In this document: positions 33,367 to 41,843 of the stretch, one piece after another | Layout of the letters: each line of letters starts with the position of its first letter | Numbering within the stretch: the first letter of the stretch is position 1 | Assembly (NCBI RefSeq): GCF_036199905.1 | Contig: NZ_CP108109.1 | Location: forward strand, 5,021,501 to 5,085,500 | Source: Streptomyces sp. NBC_00223 | GTDB taxonomy: Bacteria > Actinomycetota > Actinomycetes > Streptomycetales > Streptomycetaceae | DNA length: 64,000 nucleotides | Reading direction: 5' to 3' | Notes under the pieces: model-generated | Told to the model about the DNA's origin: nothing | What the model saw: only the letters and a program-made list of their open reading frames with translations | Database searches by the model: none | Made by a program: the position numbers and the translations under genes

Positions 33367-34260
33367 GTGTCTGACCCGAACGTGTACGACGCCGACGACT
33401 CCGTGGAGGGCGAGGACACCGCGCTCGACATCATCGAGGCCGCCGACGGCGACATCGACCAGGCAGAGGCTGCCGACCGGGCCGCGGGGGAGTCCGCCGA
33501 GGACGAGGCCGTGCACGCCGAGGGCGACGAGGACGTGGCCGACTCCGAAGAGGCGTCCGACGACGCTGACGCGGAGGACTCCGAGGACGGTTCCGAGGAC
33601 GACGACTCCGCCGAGGTCGCCGCCGCCGCTGAAGCCGCCACCGAGCCCGTCGACGCGGTGGCCGTGTTCCGCGAGGAGCTGCGTACGCTGCCCGGTGAGT
33701 GGTACGTCATTCACACCTACGCGGGTTACGAGAACCGGGTGAAGTCCAACCTGGAGCAGCGCGCGGTCTCGCTGAACGTCGAGGAGTACATCTACCAGGC
33801 GGAAGTGCCCCAGGAAGAGGTCGTCCAGATCAAGAACGGCGACCGCAAGACCATTCGGCAGAACAAGCTCCCCGGCTACGTGCTGGTGCGCATGGATCTG
33901 ACGAACGAGTCGTGGGGCGTCGTCCGGAACACTCCCGGTGTCACCGGCTTCGTGGGCAACGCGTACGACCCGTACCCGCTGACGCTGGACGAGATCGTCA
34001 AGATGCTCGCCCCCGAGGTGGAGGCCGCGGCCGAGGCCGCCGCGATCGCCGAGGGTACGGCGCTGCCGCGCAAGGTTGAGGTCCAGGTGCTGGACTTCGA
34101 GGTCGGCGACTCGGTCACCGTCACGGACGGTCCCTTCGCGACACTCCAGGCGACGATCAACGAGATCAACGCGGACTCCAAGAAGGTCAAGGGCCTGGTC
34201 GAGATCTTCGGCCGCGAGACCCCGGTCGAGCTGAGCTTCGACCAGATCCAGAAGAACTAG
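33367..34260 (+). CDS. nusG: Transcription termination/antitermination factor NusG
   Basis: 297-residue RNA-polymerase-binding elongation factor. The NGN domain starts at Trp112 in EWYVIHTYAGYE; the KOW domain is in the last 60 residues (FEVGDSVTVTDGPFA). The first 105 residues form an Asp/Glu/Ala-rich extension, a known feature of Streptomyces NusG. The last codons and TAG stop (34247-34260) are part of an att-like repeat, and the stop overlaps the stop of a decayed integrase on the other strand. In other bacteria rplK follows directly; here it is 17 kb away. Confidence 0.95.
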   Translation: MSDPNVYDADDSVEGEDTALDIIEAADGDIDQAEAADRAAGESAEDEAVHAEGDEDVADSEEASDDADAEDSEDGSEDDDSAEVAAAAEAATEPVDAVAVFREELRTLPGEWYVIHTYAGYENRVKSNLEQRAVSLNVEEYIYQAEVPQEEVVQIKNGDRKTIRQNKLPGYVLVRMDLTNESWGVVRNTPGVTGFVGNAYDPYPLTLDEIVKMLAPEVEAAAEAAAIAEGTALPRKVEVQVLDFEVGDSVTVTDGPFATLQATINEINADSKKVKGLVEIFGRETPVELSFDQIQKN

Positions 34261-34323
34261 TTCTCACAGCTTCTGAAATAGCCCTCGACCAGCGGTTTCC
34301 CGTTGGGCGGGGGCTTTTTCATG
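34247..34323. repeat. att-like repeat 1: nusG 3' end plus terminator
   Basis: 77-bp block starting TCCAGAAGAACTAGTTCTC, covering the nusG stop and the hairpin AGCCCTCG ... CGGGGGCTTTTTC. A copy of similar length with about 10 substitutions (almost all transitions) and one deletion lies at 35686-35761, and a 20-base remnant of its left end at 36563-36582. Next to an integrase remnant this reads as an attachment site in the 3' end of nusG. Confidence 0.7.
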
Positions 34324-34970
34324 TGTCGGGGGCCGTCCCCGGGCCTTCGGAGGACCCTATCGACCGCCTTCCGGGCCCGGGTCTCGCTGGTCGGCATCAG
34401 GTGGGTGTAGGTCCGAAGCGTGAACCCCGGGTCAGCGTGACCGAGGTACGTGCTCACGCCTTGATGCTTACCCGGCGTCGAGCAGCACAGGGGCGAGAAG
34501 TGCCGCAACGCGTGCATGCCGTCTTTGCGAGCTTCCTTGTATCGCCTCGCCAGGTCCAGGGGTCGGGATCACCCCCAGCAGCATCGAGGGTCGGCTTCCA
34601 CACGTGAGTGTTGAAGTCGTTCCGCCGCAGCGGTCCCAGCTCGGTCCCCGTGAAGTACAGATGCCGGGTGACTGGCGGACCATTCGGCCGAAGCCACGGC
34701 AAAGTCACCTCCGCGTCCCCGAAAGAACAACAGGCTCCGCGACGTGCCGGTGCCCGACTTGGTGGCCTTCGTCTTGGACGAGCACCTGACCGCCTTCCCA
34801 CCGGCGAACAACAGGTGCTCGTTGACCAGCTTCACTTGGTGGCCCAACTCGTTGGTGTCCCGCGTTCGACGTGGCGAGCGAGGAAGCTCCCATTCCGCCC
34901 CTACCCCCGACCTGGGCAAAGCCGAGCAGTCGCGGCCTAGGAGGTCAAGGTCGTTCGTACAGTGGTGCAC
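34257..34970 (-). pseudogene. Tyrosine recombinase/integrase, decayed
   Basis: Remains of a phage-type integrase spread over three frames. Upstream piece: HQVKLVNEHLLFAGGK (about 34850). Middle piece: RHLYFTGTELGPLRR and FNTHVWKPTLDAAG (about 34570-34680). Last piece (34257-34540): KDGMHALRHF with the HxxR box, YLGHADPGFTLRTYTHLMP with the tyrosine nucleophile, and a tail ending at the nusG stop. At least two frameshifts, and the N-terminal half with the first catalytic arginine is not found. Its 3' end overlaps the att-like repeat, as in integrases that sit next to their own attachment site. The interval to 35138 has no other gene. Confidence 0.8.
34285..34320 (+). terminator. Terminator after nusG
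   Basis: Arms AGCCCTCG (34280-34287) and CGGGGGCT (34309-34316) followed by TTTTC: a classical stem with T-tail. It ends the secE-nusG transcript, so rplK downstream needs its own promoter. A copy recurs in the second att-like repeat. Confidence 0.65.
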
Positions 34971-35138
34971 TCCACTTAACGCCCCGAATCACGCCCGCTC
35001 CACAGGAGTACGGACCGATGGCAGACGGAATGGGAGCTGGGGAAGGTGGTGGTGCAGGTGAGATGCCTGGTATGAGGGTTATTACACTGTCCCGGTCGAG
35101 TCGCTTCGATTGTCCGACCCGCCTGTCAGGATTGCGTC

Positions 35139-35549
35139 ATGTGGCTTAGAGACAGGTACAGAGGCGTTGGCGGTGGCCTGTACACCGGCATCGGTGGAGG
35201 TATGTACGCGGGCATCGGAGGCGGCGCGTACGCGGGCATCGGTGGAGGGGCGTACAGCGGTATCGGCGGTGGCGCGTATACCGGTATAGGCGGTGGGCTA
35301 TACACCGGTGTCGGCGGCGGCATGTACACCGGTGTAGGCGGTGGTCTCTACACGGGTCCCGGTGGCGGTCTGTACACAGGTCCCGGCGGAGGCATGTACA
35401 GCGGTCCTGGCGGAGGTCTGTATGCAGGACCTTGTGCCAACCCTTACACGAGCATTTGGCCACCACGAGACATCATGCGCCGCTTCATGGAGCAACGCGG
35501 CATGTCGCACCTGATCCAGCTCATGGACGCACACGGCTTCTGGAGTTAA
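35139..35549 (+). CDS. Gly-Tyr octapeptide-repeat protein
   Basis: 136-residue protein of unknown function. After MWLRDRYRGV come about eleven octapeptides of the form GGG-[LMA]-Y-[TAS]-G-[IVP] (about residues 11-97). The eighth position changes from Ile (first units) to Val (middle) to Pro (last). A distinct C-terminal segment follows (CANPYTSIWPP, then about 27 mostly helical-looking residues ending HGFWS). Synonymous codons differ strongly between units (GGC, GGT, GGA, GGG; TAC, TAT), so the amino-acid repeat is kept by selection. No signal peptide. A weak AGGA precedes the ATG. The reverse strand also encodes a Pro-Tyr repeat but without conserved ends. Confidence 0.7.
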   Translation: MWLRDRYRGVGGGLYTGIGGGMYAGIGGGAYAGIGGGAYSGIGGGAYTGIGGGLYTGVGGGMYTGVGGGLYTGPGGGLYTGPGGGMYSGPGGGLYAGPCANPYTSIWPPRDIMRRFMEQRGMSHLIQLMDAHGFWS

Positions 35550-35685
35550 GGCACCTACTCGGGCCGTCTCGGGGCCGCCCGGGGACGGCCAACGGCGACC
35601 AACGCAGACAACCGTCGACAGCTCGACCGCAGGTCACGGCGTACGGCGAGGCAAGGGCCCCAGGCCAGCAGATCACCGCACCACT

Positions 35686-35761
35686 TCCAGAAGGACTGGT
35701 CCTCGCAGCTTTTGAAAGAGCCCCCGATCAGCGGTTTCCGTTGGGTGGGGGCTCTTTCATG
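35686..35761. repeat. att-like repeat 2
   Basis: Second copy of the nusG-end block, with core TCCAGAAGGACTGGTCCTCG and the terminator hairpin GAGCCCCCGATC ... GGGGGCTCTTTC. Beyond it, 35959-35995 matches 35000-35036 at about 30 of 37 bases, so the second unit looks like an internally deleted copy of the first (att, integrase, box). The interval 35550-36046 holds these remnants and no intact gene. Confidence 0.7.
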
Positions 35762-36046
35762 CAGTGGAGGCCGACAGCAAACCAGCCCGTTGGCCAGGCG
35801 CTACTCGGCACGGCCCGCGCCGCGCGCGTCCCCCGATGGTTGGCTGGCGGCATGAGAGGAGAATCCGACAGCCACAGCCCCCGGGTCAAGACAGTGCCTC
35901 CGGCAGGGTGCGCCGGCTCCGGAATGGATCGAGCCCGTTGGGAATTGCGCCGACCGTTCCACAAGAGTGCGGGCCGACAGCAGACGGGATGGAAGCGCGG
36001 CGGGTGATCACGTGGCAGTCGGGGTCGGCCAAGCGGCTGGGGTTGG

Positions 36047-36406
36047 CTACAGCCAGAGAGACCACATGCTCGAGATCGATGCCAGAACCACGCCAGTTCC
36101 AGCTAGCCAGGCCGGACCACGAAGGTCATCCATGGCTTGTTCCAAAATCAGCCTGCGTGCCCACTCGTGGGTGTACGTGAGACGCCCAACATTGAATTTG
36201 GGACGACGAATGGCGAGCATCGCCGTATCCTTCGAATCCGTCAACCCATCTGGAGCCGCAATTATCTCATCGATAGCCTCCAAGTCATGGACCAGGCTGC
36301 GGTATTCCGCGCGAATGTTGAGCCAGCCCCACATGACAGCAGTGACAGGAAGAACGCCGCCTGCCAGAGCGAGGACGGTCAGAAAGATTCTCATGGCCAG
36401 GACCAT
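36047..36406 (-). CDS. Small membrane protein, unknown
   Basis: 119 residues if started at the ATG at 36406 (an ATG at 36394 is also possible). Two hydrophobic segments are visible, near residues 8-26 (FLTVLALAGGVLPVTAVMW) and at the C terminus (about 100-118), flanking a hydrophilic part. I recognise no family. No good ribosome site. It lies among the att-like remnants, with lower GC than the core, and could be a decayed accessory gene. Confidence 0.4.
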   Translation of the reverse strand: MVLAMRIFLTVLALAGGVLPVTAVMWGWLNIRAEYRSLVHDLEAIDEIIAAPDGLTDSKDTAMLAIRRPKFNVGRLTYTHEWARRLILEQAMDDLRGPAWLAGTGVVLASISSMWSLWL

Positions 36407-36562
36407 AGGTGGAGCGGGTCTACGTGTCTCCGGTCCGTCGAGGTTGGGCCGTCTCCGGGCTGTCCAGGGCTGCACAATGATGACCGGCGCTGACAATCGT
36501 TGAGCGCTCCGCTGCAGTTCACGACGCTGGCTGCCTTCGGATCAGTGGGGTCCCGCGTCACT

Positions 36563-36582
36563 TCCAGAAGCAGTAGTCCTCG
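36563..36582. repeat. att-like repeat 3 (core remnant)
   Basis: TCCAGAAGCAGTAGTCCTCG, matching the cores of repeats 1 and 2; preceded by CACT as in repeat 2. The stretch 36407-36797 also holds a 9-bp hairpin (GAGCCCGGC at 36600-36608 with GCCGGGCTC at 36621-36629) and no gene. Confidence 0.5.
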
Positions 36583-36797
36583 TCGTCCTTCCGTCTTCAG
36601 AGCCCGGCTTCCTCACGGACGCCGGGCTCGGACGCGTCCGGGGGTCGGTACCTTCCGCTCATGTGGACGCTGCTGATTGCTTTGGGGGTGTGGGGAGTTG
36701 GCCGCCAGGACAGGGCAGGTCCGACGGGTTGGGCTCCAGCCCGGCGGATGCCACTGCCGGGGCGAACCGCACGTAGCCGGGAAGGTGAGGAGACGCG

Positions 36798-37211
36798 ATG
36801 AAAACGGTCAGGTTCGGATGCGGGTGCTTTTCCGTCGGGGTCGGCGTTGTCCTGGTTGTCGTCGTGGCCGTGGTGGGGATCAGCCGTGTCGTCGGCTCCT
36901 CTCACCAACACACCGCGCGCAAGCACGTCGACCAGCGCGCCCGCTCTTACGCGGACGCGCTCGGCGAGTCCTACGCCAGAGGAGAGACGGGGGCCGACGA
37001 GTTGAAGGCGCTCGCCCGGAGCGCGGGAGGCGGCAGGTTGGGCATGGTGGAGGTCACCACGAGGGGCGACGACACCGTGGTCAACTTCGAGGGCGACGAG
37101 CGTTACTCCACGCCGGGGAATCCTTATGGATCCTCCGTCCTCGTCTGCTATCGGGTGACCCTCGGTCCGTCCACCCCGAGCCCGGTCCCGCTGGCGACCG
37201 TGCGCTGCTGA
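36798..37211 (+). CDS. Membrane-anchored or secreted hypothetical protein
   Basis: 137 residues. A single hydrophobic segment (about 12-33, very Val-rich, preceded by Cys-Gly-Cys) anchors an extracytoplasmic domain of about 100 residues, or acts as a signal sequence. The domain has two late cysteines. ATG with GAGGAG about 6 bases upstream. No family recognised. Confidence 0.65.
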   Translation: MKTVRFGCGCFSVGVGVVLVVVVAVVGISRVVGSSHQHTARKHVDQRARSYADALGESYARGETGADELKALARSAGGGRLGMVEVTTRGDDTVVNFEGDERYSTPGNPYGSSVLVCYRVTLGPSTPSPVPLATVRC

Positions 37212-37388
37212 CTGACCGGAGCGGACAGGGGGATCGGTTCCAGGGGGGCAGTGCCCGCATCGGGTCGCAGGCTTTGCTATTCGGTCGACCACTTCCCCCG
37301 CCGGGCCGGGTAGCTTGCGAAGTGTCCGTTTTGAGCTTGATGCGCGGAGCCGGTCGGCAGGTACGGCCGGGCGCGTTGGGGGTGTGCC

Positions 37389-37694
37389 ATGAGTGTGATC
37401 AACCTGGTCGAGACCGCCGCCGGGCTGCCGGAGGCGTGGAGTTCCCGCAGCCTGGGGCAGGTGGGCGCGGCATGCGTGAAGGTGCTGCGCATGGACGAGA
37501 TGCCGGTCGAGGAGGAGAGCCACGGGGCCGCCGAGGCGCTGCTCGTGCTCGACGGTCGGCTGGAACTGGACGTGGACGGCCGGGTGGTGTCCGTACGGGC
37601 GGGTGAGCTGTACATGGTCGCGGCCGGCACCCCCCACCGCGTCGGCCCCGGCAGCAGCGGCACCCTCGTCATCGTCGAACTCCCCGAGGACTGA
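37389..37694 (+). CDS. Cupin domain protein
   Basis: 101-residue single-domain beta-barrel. The two cupin motifs are degenerate: EALLVLDGRLELDVDGR for the first and VAAGTPHRVGPG for the second, where one metal-binding His remains. Function unknown; such small cupins are often sugar-binding or regulatory. ATG preceded by a weak GGGGGTG. Stands alone between a membrane protein gene and a convergent secreted protein gene. Confidence 0.75.
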   Translation: MSVINLVETAAGLPEAWSSRSLGQVGAACVKVLRMDEMPVEEESHGAAEALLVLDGRLELDVDGRVVSVRAGELYMVAAGTPHRVGPGSSGTLVIVELPED

Positions 37695-37867
37695 CCCCCC
37701 CTGAGCCCCGGTCGAGGCCGGGGCCGACAACGCGACGGCGGACGCGGCCCGGAACCCCGGGCCGCGTCCGCCGCGTACTCAGTCCGCCCTCCGCTCAGTC
37801 CCGCGTGCTCGGTCCACCCGTACGTGCGGTGGTTCCCCGCGTTCCGGGTGAGTGGTCGCGCCCGGTG

Positions 37868-38833
37868 TCACCGCAGGCGCGCGCGCAGGAGGTTGGGGTC
37901 CGTCGCCGTGGTGTACGCGGCGCTGGTCACGTACACATCGGCGCCGCGCAGCGCCACGGACGTGGGGTTCTGGAGCCCGTCACGCGCGTCGAGCACGGTG
38001 GTGCTGGTCCCGTTGGAGCGGATGAGTCGGACGGTGTTGCCGGCGTTGACCGCGGCGAGTACGTCGTCGCCGTGGCCGGTGAAGGCGAAGTCGTCGAGGC
38101 CGACCATGCCGGAGGCCGTGACCCGCGGCGTCCCCGCGCGGTTTCCGGAGCCGATCGGGATACGCAGCAGGGTGCCCTTGTCCAGGTTGGTCACCCAGAG
38201 CGCGCCGCCGTGCACCTTCGCGCCGTTGGCGCCGAGGAAGCCGGTCGAGGCGAGCGCCGGGTCGGTGGACCAGGCGGTCGGGGTGCCGCCGCTGAGGGGG
38301 ACGGTCCACACCGTGCCGAGCACCGAGTCGGTGATGTAGAGCCGGCGGCTGCTCGCGTCGAGGGCCAGGCCGTTGGGCAGACCGTCGGCCGGCAGCGCGG
38401 CGATACGTCGCGGCGCTTGCCCGGGGCGCACCCGCCACAGCCCGGTCAGATCGGCGGTGCCGGTCGCGTACAGCACGTACAGCGTGCCGTCCGAGGTGCG
38501 GACCAGGCCGGTGGCGAGGGGGAAGCCGAGCGCGGGCGTGTGGATTCCGCCGTCGGCGGGTGCGGGCAGGGTGGCCAGGACGCGCGTCCGGCCGTTGGGG
38601 GAGACCTGGGCCACCTGGCGGCTGGCCGCGAAGGTGACGTCCGCCGTGCCGTCGGGCAGCACGACGATGTTCTCCGGCATCTGGTTCGCGGTCAGGTCGA
38701 AGTGGGCGGTGATCCGTACGTCGGTCAGCGGCTTCCTGGCGCCGGTCGTCGCGTGGGCCGGGCCCGTGGCGGTGAGCGCGGTGGCGGCCAGCAGGGCGGC
38801 CGAGACGGTGATCTTGAACAGGCGCTTGGACAT
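37868..38833 (-). CDS. Secreted beta-propeller protein (ScyD/ScyE-like)
   Basis: 321 residues. Signal peptide about 1-30 ending in an AHA motif, then repeated strands with the pattern seen in SMP-30/NHL-like propellers (PNGLALDASSRRLYITDS, GLVRTSDGTLYVLYATG). ATG 38833 is preceded by AAGGAA; an upstream in-frame extension to 38914 lacks signal-peptide character. Exported, probably binding or sensing rather than catalytic. A regulator gene lies upstream on the same strand. Confidence 0.8.
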   Translation of the reverse strand: MSKRLFKITVSAALLAATALTATGPAHATTGARKPLTDVRITAHFDLTANQMPENIVVLPDGTADVTFAASRQVAQVSPNGRTRVLATLPAPADGGIHTPALGFPLATGLVRTSDGTLYVLYATGTADLTGLWRVRPGQAPRRIAALPADGLPNGLALDASSRRLYITDSVLGTVWTVPLSGGTPTAWSTDPALASTGFLGANGAKVHGGALWVTNLDKGTLLRIPIGSGNRAGTPRVTASGMVGLDDFAFTGHGDDVLAAVNAGNTVRLIRSNGTSTTVLDARDGLQNPTSVALRGADVYVTSAAYTTATDPNLLRARLR

Positions 38834-39048
38834 GGTTCCTTCACTGTTTTCGGGCAGGCGGGAGCCGCGGGGCGGCGCCCGGAGGGGTATGAGGGCATGC
38901 GGGCAGAGGGCCACGGCGGGGTGGCGTCCGGTTTTTGGTACGGGCGCTCGGTTTTGGTACGGGCGCTTGGTGGCGGTGGCCGCGTCAGCCGGTGGGTCTC
39001 AGCCGGTGGGTGAGGGCTCGGTTCAGGCGGTACGGGCGGTACGGCCGG

Positions 39049-39960
39049 TCAGGCGGTACGGGCGCCGAGGTGCGGCTCAGGAGCCCGCTTCGGCGTGGTG
39101 GCGTGCGCGAGCAGGGCCAGTGCGGTCGCCGAGGGGGAGCCCGGTGTCGCCGTGGCCACCACCAGGAAGGGTCCGCTCACCTGCGGACCCTGCGCGTTCT
39201 GCGGGCTCTGCAAGGTCTGCTGAGTGACCGTCAGCGTGCCGACGAGGGGATGCCGCATCTCGTAGTCGGCCACATCGCAGGCGACGACCCGGTGATCGGC
39301 CCACATCGCCGAGAACTCCGGGCTGCGCATGGTCAGTTCGCCGATCAGCGCGGCCAGCAGCGGGTCGTCCGGGTGACGCCCGGCCGTCAGGCGCAGATTC
39401 CCCACCACGGCCCTGGCCTTGGCGGGCCAGTCGGCGTAGAGATCACGGCAGTGCTCGTCGAGGAAGACCAGCCGCGCCATGTTGGGCCGCCGGGCCGGAT
39501 CGTCGGGGCCGTCCGGGTCGAGATGGCCGGCGAACAGGGCGTGACCCTGCCGGTTCCAGGCCAGGACGTCGCTGCGGCGGCCGAGCACGATGGCGGGCGT
39601 GCCCTCGATGGCCGCCAGCAGTGCGCCGGTCGCCGGGGGTACGCGTTCGGGCCGCGGCCGGACCGCGCGCCGGCCTCCTCTCGGTGCGTGGGCCAGGGCG
39701 TGCAGATGGGCACGTTCGGACTCGTCAAGCCGCAGGGCGCGTGCGAGGGCGTCGAGCACTTCGGGCGAGGCGTTGTGCGACTGCCCCTGTTCGAGGCGGC
39801 TGTAGTAGGGCGCGCTGATACCGGCGAGCATCGCCAGCTCCTCCCGGCGCAGCCCCGGCACGCGGCGCCGCTCGCCGTAGGTCTCAAGACCGATGTCCTC
39901 GGGCTTGAGCTGCCCCCGGCGGGCCTGGAGGAAGTCGGCGAGTGGTCCCTGCTTGTTCAT
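39049..39960 (-). CDS. XRE/MmyB-like transcriptional regulator
   Basis: 303 residues. N-terminal helix-turn-helix (about 10-75) with RVPGLRREELAMLAGIS and YYSRLEQGQ, the signature of the MmyB-like XRE group common in Streptomyces, followed by the MmyB ligand-binding-like domain (about 105-280; VLAWNRQGHALF is the typical start). ATG 39960 was chosen over a longer frame because it gives the standard N terminus. 215 bases upstream of, and on the same strand as, the beta-propeller gene, which it may control. Confidence 0.88.
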   Translation of the reverse strand: MNKQGPLADFLQARRGQLKPEDIGLETYGERRRVPGLRREELAMLAGISAPYYSRLEQGQSHNASPEVLDALARALRLDESERAHLHALAHAPRGGRRAVRPRPERVPPATGALLAAIEGTPAIVLGRRSDVLAWNRQGHALFAGHLDPDGPDDPARRPNMARLVFLDEHCRDLYADWPAKARAVVGNLRLTAGRHPDDPLLAALIGELTMRSPEFSAMWADHRVVACDVADYEMRHPLVGTLTVTQQTLQSPQNAQGPQVSGPFLVVATATPGSPSATALALLAHATTPKRAPEPHLGARTA

Positions 39961-40105
39961 GTCTCCGAGTATGCGCACCGCGCCCGCCCGGCGCCTCACC
40001 CTGTCGGGGTACCCCCCCAGCAGGGTCACGTCGCCCGTGCGTCGGCCGCCCCCCCGGCCGCCGGCCTCGTACGTTCGGGGAGCTTTGGGACGCGTCCCCC
40101 AAGGG

Positions 40106-40921
40106 TCAGCGCTTCGGCCGCGTCGGTGCGGTCCAGTACGTCACCCAGTCGTGGGCGCAGCGGGCCATGTCCTTCTTCCAGGACCGCGGGTCCGCGCGGG
40201 CGATCTCGTCCCACAGTTGGGCGTTGGCCAGGGAGAACGCGGTGACGGCGGCGCGGGGCGCGTCGGCCCAGGACGGGAAGCGACGGGCCCAGTCGTCGGC
40301 CTCCGGCGCGGTGTGTCCGGCCGCCATCAGCCGCAGGACCAGTACGGCCGGGTCGATCCAGGCCGCGCCCCGGGTGGGCCAGGCCCAGTCCACGAGGTGC
40401 GCGCGGTCGTTGATCAGCAGGTTGTCGGGGGCGAGGTCGGTGTGCAGCAGAGCGTCGCCCGCGAACTGTTCGGCGGCTCCCCCGGCATGGGCGGCCCACC
40501 GCTGCGTGGCCGAGCGCAGCACGGCGAGGTCCGGGCACGCGGTGGCCTGGAGCTCGGCGAGCGCGTCGGCGACCAGCGGCAGATCCGGCGACCCGGGCGC
40601 GTAGTCCGCGTGCCGACCGTCCAGCCGCTCGTACCCGATGAGATCCCAGCCGCCGGCCCGCAGGTGCCACAGCATCCGGGGGCATGCGGCCGGAAGGTAC
40701 GGGTTGACGTCGGCTTCCCGCTGCTGCGTACGGACCTGGGGGTGGTCGGCGGGCACGCCCTTGACGAACACGGAGCCGCCTTCGGCGTGCACGGTCGCGG
40801 CGATGCCGGAGTTCACCCCGCCCGACGCGGTGACGGTTCCCCGGACCAGCCCCGTCCGCGCCTCGACGGCAGCCCGCGCGGCGAGCGGAAGGTCGTCCCA
40901 GCGGACGCGGAGCATCGACAC
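40106..40921 (-). CDS. Phosphotransferase (APH/choline kinase-like)
   Basis: 271-residue protein-kinase-like small-molecule kinase. ATP-site segment TASGGVNSGIAATV and Lys in VFVKGV; catalytic loop LLHTDLAPDNLLI (HxDxxxxN) and the DWAW metal motif. Aminoglycoside phosphotransferase family by fold, but the substrate cannot be inferred; members also phosphorylate sugars and other alcohols. GTG at 40921 with AGGAAA upstream; ATG at 40915 is an alternative. 43 bases downstream of the EEP gene, same strand. Confidence 0.85.
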   Translation of the reverse strand: MSMLRVRWDDLPLAARAAVEARTGLVRGTVTASGGVNSGIAATVHAEGGSVFVKGVPADHPQVRTQQREADVNPYLPAACPRMLWHLRAGGWDLIGYERLDGRHADYAPGSPDLPLVADALAELQATACPDLAVLRSATQRWAAHAGGAAEQFAGDALLHTDLAPDNLLINDRAHLVDWAWPTRGAAWIDPAVLVLRLMAAGHTAPEADDWARRFPSWADAPRAAVTAFSLANAQLWDEIARADPRSWKKDMARCAHDWVTYWTAPTRPKR

Positions 40922-40964
40922 GTTTCCTGATCCTCATCGGCCGGCAAGGGGGTCCGCCCCGACC

Positions 40965-41843
40965 CTAGAGCCGACCTTCGCGCCCTGGGGGTGTGCTCGC
41001 GGTCGGGCCAGAGCGTACGCGGGCGACTTCCAGGGTGAGGGCGGAGTGGTCGGTCAGGCCCAAGCGACGGGGCTCGTCCAGATAGCCACAGGTCAGTACG
41101 TGGGAGCGGTGGGGCGTCGTCACGAAGGCGTGGTCGAAGCGGTAGCCGTTGCCTCCCCGGCCGAACCATGAGTGTTCCCGCGCGTCGGGAGCGACGTGGC
41201 GGAATGCGTCGGTGAGGCCGGCGGCGGTGAAGGAGCGGTAGAAGTCGTACTCCCACTCACCGAAGAGCCGGTAGTGCGGGATGTGACCGGGTTCCAGGAC
41301 GTTGAGGTCCCCGGCGACGATGAGGGGCCGCGGCCCGCAGTGGGCCACCAAGCCTTGCAGTGCGGCGGTCACCGACTCCTGAAAGGCGCGCTTGTCCTCG
41401 TTGCGGCGTTCCCGGGGGCCTCGCGACGGGACGTACAGGCCCAGCAGGACCATGCGCTGCCCACCGATCAGTACCTCCGCGCACGGAGCGCGATGCGGCA
41501 GTACGGACACGCCGCTGAGTACCGGCTTCAGGGGAGCCGTACGGGAGGCGAGCACGGTTCGGTAGTCGCGCCTGCGCGGTTCGGGTGCCTGTACATGGGC
41601 GTAACCACGGTCGGCCAGCGCGGCGACCAGAGCGTCGCCGCCGGGGCCGGGCCCGACCTCGGTGATGATCACCAGGTCCGCGGTTTCCTGGTCGGCGAGC
41701 CACGCCGCCTGCCGCCGGGCCCGCGCGGGCGAGGCGTGCTGCGCGTTGAACACGACGAGCCGCGCGGCGTCGGTGGCGGCCTGATGGCGGGGTGCTTCCA
41801 CCGCGGGGTCCGGGTCGAGCAGGGAGAGTTGGTCGGAGGTCAT
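40965..41843 (-). CDS. Endonuclease/exonuclease/phosphatase (EEP) family hydrolase
   Basis: 292-residue metal-dependent phosphoesterase of the DNase I-like fold. Visible motifs: VVFNAQHAS with Asn, IITEVGPG with the metal Glu, AGDLNVLEPG (Asp and Asn), and LTDHSAL with the catalytic Asp-His. Substrate unknown: nucleic acid, phosphoinositide or other phosphoester. Its ATG overlaps the stop of the aldo/keto reductase by 4 nt (ATGA), so the two are co-translated. Confidence 0.85.
   Translation of the reverse strand: MTSDQLSLLDPDPAVEAPRHQAATDAARLVVFNAQHASPARARRQAAWLADQETADLVIITEVGPGPGGDALVAALADRGYAHVQAPEPRRRDYRTVLASRTAPLKPVLSGVSVLPHRAPCAEVLIGGQRMVLLGLYVPSRGPRERRNEDKRAFQESVTAALQGLVAHCGPRPLIVAGDLNVLEPGHIPHYRLFGEWEYDFYRSFTAAGLTDAFRHVAPDAREHSWFGRGGNGYRFDHAFVTTPHRSHVLTCGYLDEPRRLGLTDHSALTLEVARVRSGPTASTPPGREGRL

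Noticed and set aside
35126..35329. Minus-strand Pro-Tyr repeat frame opposite the octapeptide gene
   Set aside because: A mirror of the Gly-Tyr repeat; no C-terminal domain, poor start, and the plus-strand frame covers the whole repeat plus a conserved-looking end.
40106..40921. Reading the phosphotransferase as an antibiotic-resistance gene
   Set aside because: The kinase motifs are shared by many small-molecule kinases, and nothing in the sequence or neighbours shows aminoglycoside specificity.
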